64,000 bases of DNA from Parasutterella muris (GCF_009767915.1 NZ_WSRP01000001.1:62001-126000), one strand, 5' to 3'; shown: positions 9,527 to 21,191, numbered from the stretch's first letter. Notes: a model not told the origin generated them from the letters alone. Numbers and translations are program-made.

Positions 9527-9546
9527 TTTAAGCAAGACGCCTTTGA

Positions 9547-10602
<1,056 letters not shown>

Positions 10603-10610
10603 TCAATTCG

Positions 10611-11105
10611 TTACAGTTTCAGTATTCTATCGCCACGGCCGATTCCGCAGGAGCCGGTGCGAACCATTTCCAAGACGGATTCGGGGTCGACCGCCTTAAT
10701 GAAGGCGTCGAGCTTTTCAGAATTTCCCGTGAGCTCAATTGTATAAGTCTTATCGGTCACATCGATAATTCTGCCTCTGAAAATATCATTCAGACGCTTC
10801 ATCTCTTCGCGGTCCTTGCCCAGCGCTCTGACCTTAATCAGCATAAGCTCGCGCTCGGCGTATTCCCCTTCGGTTAAATCCACCACCTTAATAACTTCGA
10901 TCAGACGATTCAGATGCTTCGTGATCTGCTCAATCAGTTCGTCGTTGCCGATACTGGCGATGGTCATGCGTGAAACGCTTTTATCCTCCGTCGGGGCGAC
11001 GGTCAAAGAATCGATGTTGTAGCCGCGGGCTGAAAAGAGCCCGACGACCCGGGAAAGTGCGCCCGGTTCGTTTTCCAAAAGAATAGATAAGACGTGACGA
11101 TTCAT
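10611..11105 (-). CDS. ilvH: Acetolactate synthase small (regulatory) subunit
   Basis: 164 residues. The N-terminal ACT domain (ILLENEPGALSRVVGLFSARGYNIDSLTV) binds valine for feedback control; the rest is the C-terminal domain that activates the catalytic subunit. The ATG shares one base with the TAA of the large-subunit gene (TAATG), indicating coupled translation. In betaproteobacteria it is also labelled ilvN. Confidence 0.96.
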   Translation of the reverse strand: MNRHVLSILLENEPGALSRVVGLFSARGYNIDSLTVAPTEDKSVSRMTIASIGNDELIEQITKHLNRLIEVIKVVDLTEGEYAERELMLIKVRALGKDREEMKRLNDIFRGRIIDVTDKTYTIELTGNSEKLDAFIKAVDPESVLEMVRTGSCGIGRGDRILKL

Positions 11106-12847
11106 TAGATTTTCTCCGAGCCTAGGATCATTTCCGTAAGACCGTGACCGGCCTTAACCATCGGCCAAACATTTTCGGTCGGATCGACATGAATATCGAT
11201 AAACACTAGCTGATCCTTATATTTTCCGAACGCATCCTTCAGGGCGGTCTCTACTTCCGAAGGCTTATCAACAACGATGCCGACATGTCCGTAAGCTTCG
11301 GCAAGCGCCTTAAAGTCCGGTGTGACCTCCATATGCGAGTGTGAATAGCGGCCGTCGTACTCGAGTTCCTGCCACTGACGCACCATACCGAGGTAGTTGT
11401 TGTTCAGAAGAATAATTTTCGGAGCAAGGCCGAGCTGCTTAGCGGTCGCTAATTCCTGAATATTCATTTGAATAGAGCCGTCTCCTGTCACGCACACAAC
11501 GCGTTTGTCAGGAGCCGCGACACAAGCGCCGATCGCATACGGCAGTCCCACACCCATCGTTCCGAGGCCGCCTGAACTCAGCCAGTGACGGGGTTTACGG
11601 AATTTCAGGAACTGAGCGCACCACATCTGATGCTGGCCCACGTCGCTTGCCACGATCATGTCGTCGCCGCCGATTTCCTGAAGCTTTTCAAGCACGAACT
11701 GGGGCTTGATGACCTTATCGCTATTTTCGTAACTTAAGCAGTTGACGTCGCGCCACTGTTTAATCCGATTCTGCCACGCCGCCATTTTTTCAGGATCGGG
11801 CCGCTCCGGTTTCTGATCAAGCAGCGTCAGCATATCGGCGAGAACTTCCTTGACATCGCCGACAATGGGGATATCAACCTTCACTCGTTTGGAAATTGTC
11901 GAAGGATCCACGTCAATATGAATAATCGTGCGCTTATCCTGCGAGAAATTAGACGGCAGTCCGACCACTCGGTCATCGAAGCGAGCGCCGATAACGACCA
12001 GACAGTCGCAGTTCTGCATCGCCATATTCGCTTCGTAAGTGCCGTGCATGCCGACCATGCCGAGGAACTTCTTATCATTGGAAGGCATTGCGCCGAGTCC
12101 CATTAAAGTGGAGTTCACCGGTACGCCGAGCTCGTAGGCAAATCTCTGCAGCATTTCGCTCGCATTTGCCGAAACGACACCGCCGCCGATATGAAGAAGC
12201 GGTCTTTCGGATTTAAGAATGATCTGAAGCGCTTTTTTGATCTGACCGAGGTGTCCCTTCAGCACCGGCTTATAGGAGCGCAGTTCGACGTTTTCCGGAT
12301 AGTTGTATTCGGTGATCGCTGCAGAGACATCTTTCGGGATATCAATAAGGACAGGGCCCGGTCGTCCTGTCTTAGCAATATAAAAGGCTTTTTTAATAAT
12401 CGGAGCAAGATCGCGTACGTCTTTAACAAGGAAATTGTGTTTTACGCACGGTCTTGTGATGCCGACAATATCGACTTCCTGGAACGCGTCCTGTCCAATC
12501 GCGGCCGTATTGACCTGACCGGTAAAGACAACCATCGGGATACTGTCAGAATGTGCCGTCGCGATGCCGGTTACGGCGTTGGTCGCTCCGGGTCCGCTCG
12601 TCACCAGTGCGACGCCGACTTTATTGGAAGCTCTGGCGTATGCGTCAGCCGCATGAACCGCGCCCTGCTCGTGACGAACCAAAATGTGTTTGAATTTATT
12701 CTGTTTGTAAATAGCATCGAAGATATTCAGTACGCTGCCGCCCGGATATCCGAACACGTATTCAACACCTTCTTCTGCCAAAGCGCGGACAAAGATGTCC
12801 GAGCCGTTGAGTTTTTCGGCGGTCCTTCCCGCCTCTTCTTTTTTCAT
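11105..12847 (-). CDS. ilvB: Acetolactate synthase large (catalytic) subunit
   Basis: 580 residues from ATG 12847. A thiamine-diphosphate enzyme catalysing the first common step of valine/leucine/isoleucine synthesis. Visible: the active-site Glu in RHEQGAVHAADAYAR, SGPGATN, the FAD-binding middle domain, and the ThDP motif GDGSIQMN...NNNYLGMV. An upstream TTG would add six residues, but AAAGGA nine bases before ATG 12847 favours that start. It could equally be named ilvI. First gene of ilvB-ilvH-ilvC. Confidence 0.97.
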   Translation of the reverse strand: MKKEEAGRTAEKLNGSDIFVRALAEEGVEYVFGYPGGSVLNIFDAIYKQNKFKHILVRHEQGAVHAADAYARASNKVGVALVTSGPGATNAVTGIATAHSDSIPMVVFTGQVNTAAIGQDAFQEVDIVGITRPCVKHNFLVKDVRDLAPIIKKAFYIAKTGRPGPVLIDIPKDVSAAITEYNYPENVELRSYKPVLKGHLGQIKKALQIILKSERPLLHIGGGVVSANASEMLQRFAYELGVPVNSTLMGLGAMPSNDKKFLGMVGMHGTYEANMAMQNCDCLVVIGARFDDRVVGLPSNFSQDKRTIIHIDVDPSTISKRVKVDIPIVGDVKEVLADMLTLLDQKPERPDPEKMAAWQNRIKQWRDVNCLSYENSDKVIKPQFVLEKLQEIGGDDMIVASDVGQHQMWCAQFLKFRKPRHWLSSGGLGTMGVGLPYAIGACVAAPDKRVVCVTGDGSIQMNIQELATAKQLGLAPKIILLNNNYLGMVRQWQELEYDGRYSHSHMEVTPDFKALAEAYGHVGIVVDKPSEVETALKDAFGKYKDQLVFIDIHVDPTENVWPMVKAGHGLTEMILGSEKI

Positions 12848-12970
12848 TTGGAAAAGTCCTTTCAAAGTCCGTGGGAAATTGATTGGAGTCCGAACACCGG
12901 ATTTGTGATCGAGTCTCGGGATATCAGCAGACTGTCAGCCTTCTTTTGTTGTGGAAATTCGGCTGAGAGT

Positions 12971-12999
12971 TTTTTATCTTCTGTTGGAAGAAAATTCAA
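12971..12999 (-). promoter_or_regulatory. Candidate sigma70 promoter for ilvBHC
   Basis: Minus strand TTGAAT - 17 bp - TAAAAA, about 120 bp upstream of ilvB. The leader (about 120 nt) contains no recognisable leader peptide rich in branched-chain codons, so classical ilv attenuation is not apparent. Confidence 0.38.
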
Positions 13000-13034
13000 T
13001 ATAACTCAAATATTCTTCTCTGCGAGAGATATGT

Positions 13035-14921
13035 TTACTTTTTATCAAGCAGACGATGAATCGCCCGATTAATCTCGTGCGGGGAGATCGGTTTCTGAAG
13101 CAGCAGCGGCATTTCCATCAGGTCGACGGCGGAGTCGGAGAAATTCAGTCCTTCCGTTTCCTCCTCATACTGAGAGATTACCGCGTCACGCGGCGCGGCC
13201 GTGCTCACAATCGCGGGAATTCGCCGACCAAGCGCCGAGCGAATCCTAAAGATCGACTGCAGACCGGTCATATGTTCCGGGCCCAGATTGAAGTCTGAAA
13301 ATATCAGATCAATCGGAGACTCGTGAACCAGTTTTGCCGCCAATTCGGCATCATAAAATTCTGCGGTCCTTACGACACATCCCCAGCCTTCCAAAAGTGT
13401 CTTAAGGCTTTCTCGAATCAATCGGTCGTCTTCAATAACAAGGATCCGAGTGCCGTCGAGCGGACGCAGGTTCAGCGTCTGAGGTTTAGCCGGAGAGCTT
13501 TCTTTTGATGTCTGTGCTCTCAAAGGAAGTTCCAAGCGGAAAATCGATCCCTTCCCGACCTTAGATATCACTTTAATGTCAATGCTCAAAAGCTCACAGA
13601 TTTTCTTAACCACGGACAGACCGAGGCCAAAGCCCTCTTTAGCCTTAAAACCGCCCGCGCCTCGATAATAAGCCTGGAACAGTTTTTCTCTCTCTTCGGG
13701 GCTGATACCACATCCGGTATCGGAAACCGTAATGATGAGCGTGTTCTTTCGGCTGATCTTGCTACGAAGCAGAATCATTCCGCTGCTGGTATACCGGACC
13801 GCGTTTCCGAGCAGATTACGAATCACTCGTTCCAGAAGCTGCTCATCCGTGACAATATCGGCGGGAACGCTCTGCACTTCCAAAGAAAGTCCCTTGTTTC
13901 GGCACTGCGGTTCAAATTCGGCTTCGAGTTCGGCGAACAGTTCCTGAAGCGAAAAGCGAATCGGATTGATTTTGATGGTTTTTGAATCCAACTTTGAGAT
14001 CATCAAAATCTGATCCACCAGAGTCGATACTGAATGGCACGCCTTAGAAAGACCTTCCACGATCGGTCGGGTCTGATCATCGGCCTGACTTTCTAGGACG
14101 GAAATAAAGATCCCCATTGCCTGAAGCGGCTGACGCAGGTCGTGATTAGCTCCGGCAAAAAATTTCGTTCTGGAATTGATTTCCATTTCCGCCGCTTCTC
14201 GGACATAATCCGCGCGCTGCCGCTGATAGATCAGCTGCTCCATCAGGTATTCGCGCTCAAAGGCTCGATAAATACCCTGCGTGTAAATGGAATTCAGACG
14301 TGCTCCGAAATAGAAGATGATTAAAAGCAGAACGGCAGACCAGAAGACCGCGACGAACCAGGGCGTCTCGTAAATAATAAAAAGCTTGACGAAGGTCGGA
14401 AGCAGTGTACAGGGTACATAAGCCCACAGCGCGGGCGGCCAGATCGCATAGAGCGGGATGCTTCCGAAAGTGACGCCCACAACCAAGGCAAGAAGGACCA
14501 TTTCCACAATGACGTTGTCGGGAATCATGAAATAGAACCCGGCAAACCCCACGGACAGTCCCGATACGATAATCATCTGAAGAGAGCGGTTCCTCCAATA
14601 TCTGAACTTCTTTTCCGGCTCGATCTCATTAAAAAAATCATCCGCAGACTTCATGCTGGCCAGTGTATGCATCAGCGCAAACCCGAGCCAGAGCCCCATA
14701 ACCCAGCCGCCGACGTACTTCCAGCAGACACCCGAGAAAATAAGGATCAGCAGCATTCGAATCGCGACTACTGCCGTTGTTCTGTGTTTCAGGATTGCGA
14801 GCTGACGGAATTCGACTTTTTTTCTCAGCTGCTCAGAGCTGTAATTGAGATGAATATGATTATTCTCCGGAGGGTCCGGCTCAAATACGTGTCGAAATCT
14901 TCTTAGCAGTCCGTTCTTCAC
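13035..14921 (-). CDS. Membrane-bound hybrid sensor histidine kinase
   Basis: 628 residues. The first 210 or so hold about six hydrophobic segments (for example VVAIRMLLILIFSGVCW, VEMVLLALVVGV, FWSAVLLLIIFYFG), with no large periplasmic domain. Then come a HisKA box FFAGANHDLRQPLQA, a HATPase_c domain (NLLGNAVRYT, DTGCGI, GFGLGLSVVK), and a C-terminal receiver with a conserved Asp in DLIFSDFNLGP. The NHDLRQP box places it with a widespread proteobacterial hybrid-kinase type of mostly unknown signal. Start GTG overlaps the ldcA stop (GTGA), with AGGA upstream. No cognate DNA-binding regulator lies nearby. Confidence 0.9.
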   Translation of the reverse strand: MKNGLLRRFRHVFEPDPPENNHIHLNYSSEQLRKKVEFRQLAILKHRTTAVVAIRMLLILIFSGVCWKYVGGWVMGLWLGFALMHTLASMKSADDFFNEIEPEKKFRYWRNRSLQMIIVSGLSVGFAGFYFMIPDNVIVEMVLLALVVGVTFGSIPLYAIWPPALWAYVPCTLLPTFVKLFIIYETPWFVAVFWSAVLLLIIFYFGARLNSIYTQGIYRAFEREYLMEQLIYQRQRADYVREAAEMEINSRTKFFAGANHDLRQPLQAMGIFISVLESQADDQTRPIVEGLSKACHSVSTLVDQILMISKLDSKTIKINPIRFSLQELFAELEAEFEPQCRNKGLSLEVQSVPADIVTDEQLLERVIRNLLGNAVRYTSSGMILLRSKISRKNTLIITVSDTGCGISPEEREKLFQAYYRGAGGFKAKEGFGLGLSVVKKICELLSIDIKVISKVGKGSIFRLELPLRAQTSKESSPAKPQTLNLRPLDGTRILVIEDDRLIRESLKTLLEGWGCVVRTAEFYDAELAAKLVHESPIDLIFSDFNLGPEHMTGLQSIFRIRSALGRRIPAIVSTAAPRDAVISQYEEETEGLNFSDSAVDLMEMPLLLQKPISPHEINRAIHRLLDKK

Positions 14922-15823
14922 AAACGAATCCTTTCTCTGAACGCGGGGCAGCCCTTCATGGTCAGAAGCGCCTTATGGCTGCGTATTGAAAGCACTGACT
15001 GCGCCCCAACGACGAGCGTTGCCATTTTCATCTTATGTCCAAACGGCAGGCCTGAAATAAAAGGCGTCGAAGTATGCATAGAAGCAAAACTCAGCGCTTC
15101 GTCCAAACCATATCCGAAATCATGCGCTGATCGCCTGACTTGAGAGAAATCCCCGAGAAGGACCGCTTTCTGATTTTCAATAACGCCTGACTGAATCAGC
15201 TGATTTAAGTTACGTTCGATTTTATAAGCCGGCTCATCCACATCTTCAACGAATAGGATCCCGCCCTTGATTCTGGGGAAATACGGCGTGCCTAAAGCAG
15301 CGCAAAGGATAGAAAGGTTGCCGCCCCAGAGTTTTCCTTCGGTTTCGAAATCATGGAACGGAGTATGAAAATCCAGTGTATAGTCCGTCGCGCCGAGCAC
15401 ATTAAAGAACGTCTCGATGGTATAAGGATCGCATTCAAGGTTGCCGAGCACGGAAGCCGTCGGGGCCTGCAGGCTTTTTCCGCCGGTGAGCGCAAGGTAT
15501 GCCAGAGAGAAGAAAGTGATATCGGAGAATCCGGCCACCCAAGTGCCTTTTTGCGCGATCACTGAAAAGTCGACGCCCGGCAGAATTCTTGAAAAGCCGT
15601 AACCGCCTCTGGCGCAGAGAACGAGCTCCTCCTTCATGCACATATGGTTAAAGTCTGAAGTCCGCGCCGATTCACTGCTGCCGCCAAATCTCATAGAACT
15701 TGAATAGACCGATTCCCCGACTGCTACATCCCAACCTCTCCCTTCGAACAATGCCCTCGCACGTTCTACGGCCTCTATATCCAGGACATTACCGGACGGT
15801 GCTGTAATCCCAACTCTATTCAC
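14918..15823 (-). CDS. ldcA: Muramoyltetrapeptide (LD-) carboxypeptidase, S66 family
   Basis: 301 residues from GTG 15823. Cytoplasmic LdcA removes the terminal D-Ala from tetrapeptides during murein recycling. S66 signatures: GITAPSG at the N-terminus, LCARGGYGFSRIL, GFSDITFFSLA (nucleophile Ser region), FVEDVDEPAYKIERNLNQL (catalytic Glu) and GLPFGHKMKMATL (catalytic His). A GTG four codons upstream is possible, but the GTG at 15823 has GGAG five bases ahead and overlaps the tadA stop (GTGAATAG). It overlaps the kinase start by 4 bp. A MccF-like immunity role is the main alternative. Confidence 0.92.
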   Translation of the reverse strand: MNRVGITAPSGNVLDIEAVERARALFEGRGWDVAVGESVYSSSMRFGGSSESARTSDFNHMCMKEELVLCARGGYGFSRILPGVDFSVIAQKGTWVAGFSDITFFSLAYLALTGGKSLQAPTASVLGNLECDPYTIETFFNVLGATDYTLDFHTPFHDFETEGKLWGGNLSILCAALGTPYFPRIKGGILFVEDVDEPAYKIERNLNQLIQSGVIENQKAVLLGDFSQVRRSAHDFGYGLDEALSFASMHTSTPFISGLPFGHKMKMATLVVGAQSVLSIRSHKALLTMKGCPAFRERIRL

Positions 15824-16652
15824 TCTTTCTCCCACGAATCTGTCTTAATCTGGCAAAAAAATCACGGAGCAGCTGAAGGCTCTGATCCTGAAGTACGCCG
15901 CCGGTCACTCTCGTATGGTGGTTAAGCTGATCTATCTTAAACAGTTTTACCACACTATCGACCGCTCCGGCCTTATCGTCTTTAGCGCCGTAGACCAATC
16001 TGCTGAGGCGCGCGCCGATTATGGCGCCCGAGCACATCGGACAGGGTTCTAGCGTGACGTAGAGCGAGCAGTCTTCCAAACGGTAGTTCTCGGTTGTTCG
16101 CGCGGCGTCTCTGAGCGCAAGGATTTCCGCATGCGCCGAAGGATCTTTATCTGAAATGACGCGGTTATGTCCGCGGCCGACAATTTTTCCCTGCGGATCG
16201 ACAACCACCGCACCGACGGGCACCTCTCCTTCCAGCATAGCCTTATGAGCCTCAGCGAGCGCTTCGCTCATAAATTCTACATCCCGGCTTGTATCCACTC
16301 GAGATGCTCTCTTTACTTCTTCCATTTCCAGAGCACGGCGTCGGCGTTCTTCGCGAATTTCGCGGCGTCGCTCATCAACGCGTCTTGTCAAATTGACCAA
16401 ACTGATTTTTGCCTGCAGAGGTGCAGTTAATTTCAAGCTGTCCTGTGCGAGTTTGTCGGCTGTCACGCTTAGCCAGCTGCCTGCTGCGGAAAGGAAGGCT
16501 TCCGCTTCTGCCTTTGTGGGTTTTGTGCTGCAGTCGCAGCAAGCCCTGAACACTGAAAGCACACAGTTAAGATTTTCCGGCTGCTTTGCCAAATCATCCA
16601 AAGACGAACCAGTGCGAATAGACAGGTTCACGAACCTCTCAATAACGTCCAC
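15816..16652 (-). CDS. tadA: tRNA-specific adenosine deaminase TadA with N-terminal extension
   Basis: 278 residues, against about 150-170 for typical TadA. Residues about 125-278 form the deaminase: FMSEALAEAHKAM, SAHAEILALR (zinc His and catalytic Glu) and EPCPMCSGAII (two zinc Cys). It converts A34 to inosine in tRNA-Arg(ACG); that tRNA is encoded at 63123. The first 120 residues are an unrecognised helical region with a CDCS segment and a highly charged RRVDERRREIREERRRRALEM helix. Start GTG has GGGAGG five bases upstream. Coupled to ldcA by an 8-bp overlap. Confidence 0.92.
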   Translation of the reverse strand: MDVIERFVNLSIRTGSSLDDLAKQPENLNCVLSVFRACCDCSTKPTKAEAEAFLSAAGSWLSVTADKLAQDSLKLTAPLQAKISLVNLTRRVDERRREIREERRRRALEMEEVKRASRVDTSRDVEFMSEALAEAHKAMLEGEVPVGAVVVDPQGKIVGRGHNRVISDKDPSAHAEILALRDAARTTENYRLEDCSLYVTLEPCPMCSGAIIGARLSRLVYGAKDDKAGAVDSVVKLFKIDQLNHHTRVTGGVLQDQSLQLLRDFFARLRQIRGRKSE

Positions 16653-17142
16653 TGCATCCTCCCAACTAGAAACAAATACAAGAACAGTCTGGACTTTTAT
16701 CGGACTATCCAGACAGTATTTGACATTTTGTAAGAAATCTCAAGTATTTTATTTCCCGAAAAAGTTATAGATTTTGCTCTCAGGCTCAGTTCTTTTGGGT
16801 TTAGAGGGGCATTGCCCAACTGAAAATATTGTTGACCGCGGTTTTTTAAGATGTTGGTTTGTCTTTTATGGGTATCTTATGCTACTCCATTGTGTGCAAA
16901 TTCTGTTTGACAAAACACGCACTCAATACGACGACTATTTCCTTATATGCGTGTATACCACTTTTTAAGGAAATCCTAGGTGAAGAGAAGCGTTTCAGAA
17001 ACAATAAGTTTTAGCAATAAAAACAAAGTCCCGATATTCGGACTTTCTTGATTTGATTCAGGTCATAAGCGCATTCTGCCCGTTTAACCCAGCGTGTGTA
17101 ACAAGAGGCAAACGCTTAGCAGCCGCCGGCTGCACAAGTTTT
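16653..17142. other. Gene-poor gap between tadA and the integrase remnant
   Basis: About 490 bases with no convincing gene. The longest open frame (16774-16968, plus, 64 codons) has no ribosome site or recognisable composition. One hairpin is seen at 17025-17046. The stretch looks like degraded DNA. Confidence 0.5.
17025..17046 (-). terminator. Terminator-like hairpin in the tadA-guaA gap
   Basis: AAAGTCC and GGACTTT around an 8-base loop. On the minus strand it is followed by TTTGTTTTTATT. It has no intact gene directly upstream, so it may be left over from the lost element represented by the integrase fragment. Confidence 0.45.
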
Positions 17143-17323
17143 TTACTCGCCTAGGCCTCTGATTTTGCCATAACTGCCTATGTTCAGTGGCTCCTGGCGA
17201 TTGTTATAGCGATAGTTAAATTTTACAGGTCGGATAGACGAGCAAATAAAGGCCCTCGCGATCGGCGAACTTGTATTGCATCTCTTTCGGTGTCAATTGG
17301 TTGATCTTTTTATCAGTCAGCAT
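17143..17323 (-). pseudogene. Tyrosine-recombinase (DUF4102) integrase N-terminal remnant
   Basis: From ATG 17323 the minus strand reads MLTDKKINQLTPKEMQYKF, then ADREGLYLLVYPTCKI and stop. A one-base shift at AAATTTAA resumes FNYRYNNRQEPLNIGSYGKI and ends at 17143. Both pieces match in order the N-terminal arm-binding domain of P4/IntS-type phage and island integrases (usual form: L-YKL-DGGGLYL-V-PSG-K-WRFRYR-LG-YP). The catalytic domain is absent. It points in the same direction as guaA, whose 3' end lies about 255 bp upstream. Probably the scar of a lost genomic island; no ribosome site is apparent. Confidence 0.78.
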
Positions 17324-17334
17324 GTCGGAATTCC

Positions 17335-17416
17335 AAACCATCAAGAAAACACTGTTTTCAGTGAAACCATCATCATTTTACGATGGTTCGATGATTTTTT
17401 CGTCCTTAAACCATCA
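17335..17416. repeat. Three AAACCATCA repeats
   Basis: AAACCATCA occurs at 17335-17343, 17364-17372 and 17408-17416. Near the second copy, AACCATC and GATGGTT form an inverted repeat. They lie between the guaA terminator and the integrase remnant and could be recombinase arm sites or an old operator; this is inference. Confidence 0.4.
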
Positions 17417-17512
17417 AATTAACCATGAAAATTTATTTGTAATACTGAGGAAAATAGACGAACAAAAGGAAAAATAGCAAAACCGAAAGGACGGATAATT
17501 TATTGATTTTAG

Positions 17513-17544
17513 AAATAAAAAAGGGTGCTTTTTTGAAACACCCT
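17513..17544 (-). terminator. guaA terminator
   Basis: AGGGTG / CACCCT stem with an 11-base loop; on the minus strand it is followed by TTTTTTATTT. It lies 35 bp after the guaA stop codon. Confidence 0.85.
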
Positions 17545-17578
17545 GAAATACTAGAAAACGACTAAAAACCCGATTTAG

Positions 17579-19144
17579 TTATTCCCATTCAATGGTTGCA
17601 GGGGGTTTTCCGGATACGTCGTATACGACGCGATTAATACCCTTCACTTCATTAATAATTCTGTTGGATACCTTCCCTAAGAGTTCATAGGGGAGATGGG
17701 CCCATTTCGCAGTCATAAAGTCGCTTGTCTGAACAGCACGCAGGCTGACCACCCAGTCATAGGTACGGCCGTCGCCCATAACGCCGACACTCTTGACCGG
17801 CAGGAAAACAACGAACGCCTGGCTGACCTTGTCATACCAGTCCGCCGCACGCAGCTCTTCAATGAAAATCGCATCGGCTTCACGCAGCAGATCTGCATAC
17901 TCGCGCTTAATAGCACCTAAAATTCGAACGCCAAGGCCGGGACCGGGGAACGGATGACGATATACCATCTCAGCCGGAAGACCAAGCTCAATACCAAGCT
18001 CGCGAACTTCATCCTTAAACAGCTCTCTAAGCGGCTCAAGCAGCTTCAGATGAAGCGTGTCCGGCAAACCGCCGACATTATGATGAGACTTAATCGTCTG
18101 GGCTTTCTTAGTCTTCGCGCCGTTGGATTCAATCACGTCCGGATAAATCGTGCCCTGAGCAAGCCATTTGGCGCGAGGAAGCTTCGCCGCCTCCTCCTGG
18201 AAAACTTCAACAAACAGCCGGCCGATAATCTTGCGCTTGGCTTCCGGATCCGTCACACCGTCAAGCGCCGCCATGAAGCGATCGGATGCATCGACAACAA
18301 CAAGCTTCATACCCATATTCTCACGGAAAGTCTGAGCAACCTGCTCTCTTTCATGCAGACGCAGAAGACCGTTGTCAACAAAGACACAAGTCAGCTGTTC
18401 ACCGATCGCTTTGTGAATCAAAGCTGCAGTGACGGAGGAATCAACGCCGCCGGACAAACCTAAAATAACTTCATCTTCGCCAACCTGGGCGCGAATCTTC
18501 TCAACCGCCTCAACCGCAAAATTGCCCATTACCCAGTCAGGATTGGCTTTGCAGATACGAAGCACAAAATTTTCGAGAATCTGACGGCCCTTTTCCGTAT
18601 GCGTCACTTCCGGGTGGAACTGAACCGCATAAAAACCTCTCTTCTCGTCAGCCATGCCGGCAATCGGACAAGTCGGTGTGGAACACATCAGTTTGAATCC
18701 TTCCGGCATCTGCGTCACTTTGTCGCCGTGGCTCATCCAAACCTTGAGATAGTTGTGACCGTCGTCATCAATGAAGTCATACAGGTTCTCAAGAAGCTTT
18801 GTGTGACCGTGCTCACGGACTTCGGCATAGCCAAATTCCCTCTGAGCACCGCTCTCAACTTTGCCGCCAAGCTGCATCGCCATCGTCTGCATGCCGTAGC
18901 AAATGCCAAGGACAGGTACACCCATCTCAAAAACCGCTTTCGGCGCTTCATCGGTGGATTCTTCGTACGCACTCATGTGAGAGCCGGAAAGAATAATGCC
19001 GGTCGGCTTGAATTCACGAATGAATTCGTCCGTAACCTCACAGGAATGGACTTCACAGTAAACGTGAGCCTCACGGACCCGGCGCGCGATAAGCTGCGTC
19101 ACCTGGCTTCCAAAGTCAAGAATAAGTATGCGATCGTGATTCAT
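17579..19144 (-). CDS. guaA: GMP synthase (glutamine-hydrolysing)
   Basis: 521 residues, a typical length. The N-terminal class I amidotransferase has catalytic Cys in [15 protein letters not shown] and the QFHPEVTHT His/Glu motif. The ATP-pyrophosphatase P-loop is [10 protein letters not shown], and the C-terminus is the dimerisation domain ending [10 protein letters not shown]. It aminates XMP to GMP after GuaB. It is separated from guaB by 85 bp holding a strong hairpin with a T-run, so the two may be only partly co-transcribed. The ribosome site is weak (AAGGG at about 12 bases). Confidence 0.98.
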   Translation of the reverse strand: MNHDRILILDFGSQVTQLIARRVREAHVYCEVHSCEVTDEFIREFKPTGIILSGSHMSAYEESTDEAPKAVFEMGVPVLGICYGMQTMAMQLGGKVESGAQREFGYAEVREHGHTKLLENLYDFIDDDGHNYLKVWMSHGDKVTQMPEGFKLMCSTPTCPIAGMADEKRGFYAVQFHPEVTHTEKGRQILENFVLRICKANPDWVMGNFAVEAVEKIRAQVGEDEVILGLSGGVDSSVTAALIHKAIGEQLTCVFVDNGLLRLHEREQVAQTFRENMGMKLVVVDASDRFMAALDGVTDPEAKRKIIGRLFVEVFQEEAAKLPRAKWLAQGTIYPDVIESNGAKTKKAQTIKSHHNVGGLPDTLHLKLLEPLRELFKDEVRELGIELGLPAEMVYRHPFPGPGLGVRILGAIKREYADLLREADAIFIEELRAADWYDKVSQAFVVFLPVKSVGVMGDGRTYDWVVSLRAVQTSDFMTAKWAHLPYELLGKVSNRIINEVKGINRVVYDVSGKPPATIEWE

Positions 19145-19164
19145 GTCGGTTTAAAACCCTTGTT

Positions 19165-19203
19165 AAAAAGTCGGTTCAGTTTAAATCCTCTGAACCGACT
19201 TTT
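19165..19203 (-). terminator. Terminator/attenuator between guaB and guaA
   Basis: A 14-bp perfect stem, AAAAGTCGGTTCAG / CTGAACCGACTTTT with a 10-base loop, followed on the minus strand by TTTTT. It should end or attenuate the guaB transcript just before guaA. Confidence 0.9.
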
Positions 19204-19229
19204 GTTAGCTCTTCATGTTATGAAAGAAA

Positions 19230-20705
<1,476 letters not shown>

Positions 20706-20796
20706 CTAAGCACAAAAATGAATTATAAAGAAATTTGGATACCGCTTTTACGTTATTTATAAAAAAATCTATAGTGATTTTTACTTACGAAGCCTG

Positions 20797-21105
20797 TTAT
20801 TTATCTGAAGCGTGTTTCCTCCCGCGCTGAATGGAAGCGCTCTTCTGCTCGGCTCTGAGCCGTCTGGCTTCTTTGGGATCGATAATAAGCGCAAGGGCGA
20901 CTTCAATACGGTCGCCCTCGGAAAGCAGGGTATCGGCTTTGCACCTCAAACCGAAAATACTCAGACCATTTTCGTCACTGATCTGAACATTTCCCAACGC
21001 AAGTGCCTGAGAAACTGACGCACCTGCAGGGACTTCCAGTTCTGACTTCTTCAGTCCCTGTTTTGTTTGAACAGCCAGAGATACTTTCAACGATAAGTCC
21101 CCCAT
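20797..21105 (-). CDS. rnfH: RnfH family ubiquitin-like protein (UPF0125)
   Basis: 102 residues of beta-grasp type: [26 protein letters not shown], then a loop and [25 protein letters not shown], the conserved end of the RnfH family. Function is not established; in many proteobacteria it sits with ratA and smpB. Here it is divergent from smpB across an 86-bp gap, and ratA is not between them. The basic C-terminal tail is typical. Confidence 0.88.
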   Translation of the reverse strand: MGDLSLKVSLAVQTKQGLKKSELEVPAGASVSQALALGNVQISDENGLSIFGLRCKADTLLSEGDRIEVALALIIDPKEARRLRAEQKSASIQRGRKHASDK

Positions 21106-21191
21106 TTCCGTTTCAGATAAGTTTCGGAAATTCTACACGGGTTAAAATTCGTTTTCTAATATTGATTCTATTGTTTTTAGGAGATGCCGCC

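Noticed and set aside
12848-13034. Leader-peptide attenuator for ilvBHC
   Set aside because: No short frame rich in Leu/Val/Ile codons and no terminator-antiterminator pair was found in the leader.
16774-16968. 64-codon frame in the tadA-guaA gap
   Set aside because: No ribosome site, no promoter with correct spacing, and odd composition; treated as non-coding.
17335-17416. Possible CRISPR array from the AAACCATCA repeats
   Set aside because: Only three 9-bp repeats with irregular 20- and 35-bp spacing, and no cas genes in the window.
17271-17477. 68-codon plus-strand frame over the integrase remnant
   Set aside because: It overlaps the recognisable integrase reading on the other strand and has no ribosome site.
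21003-21191. N-terminal extension of smpB by 63 codons
   Set aside because: It overlaps rnfH on the opposite strand; GTG 21192 has an ideal ribosome site and yields the normal SmpB length.
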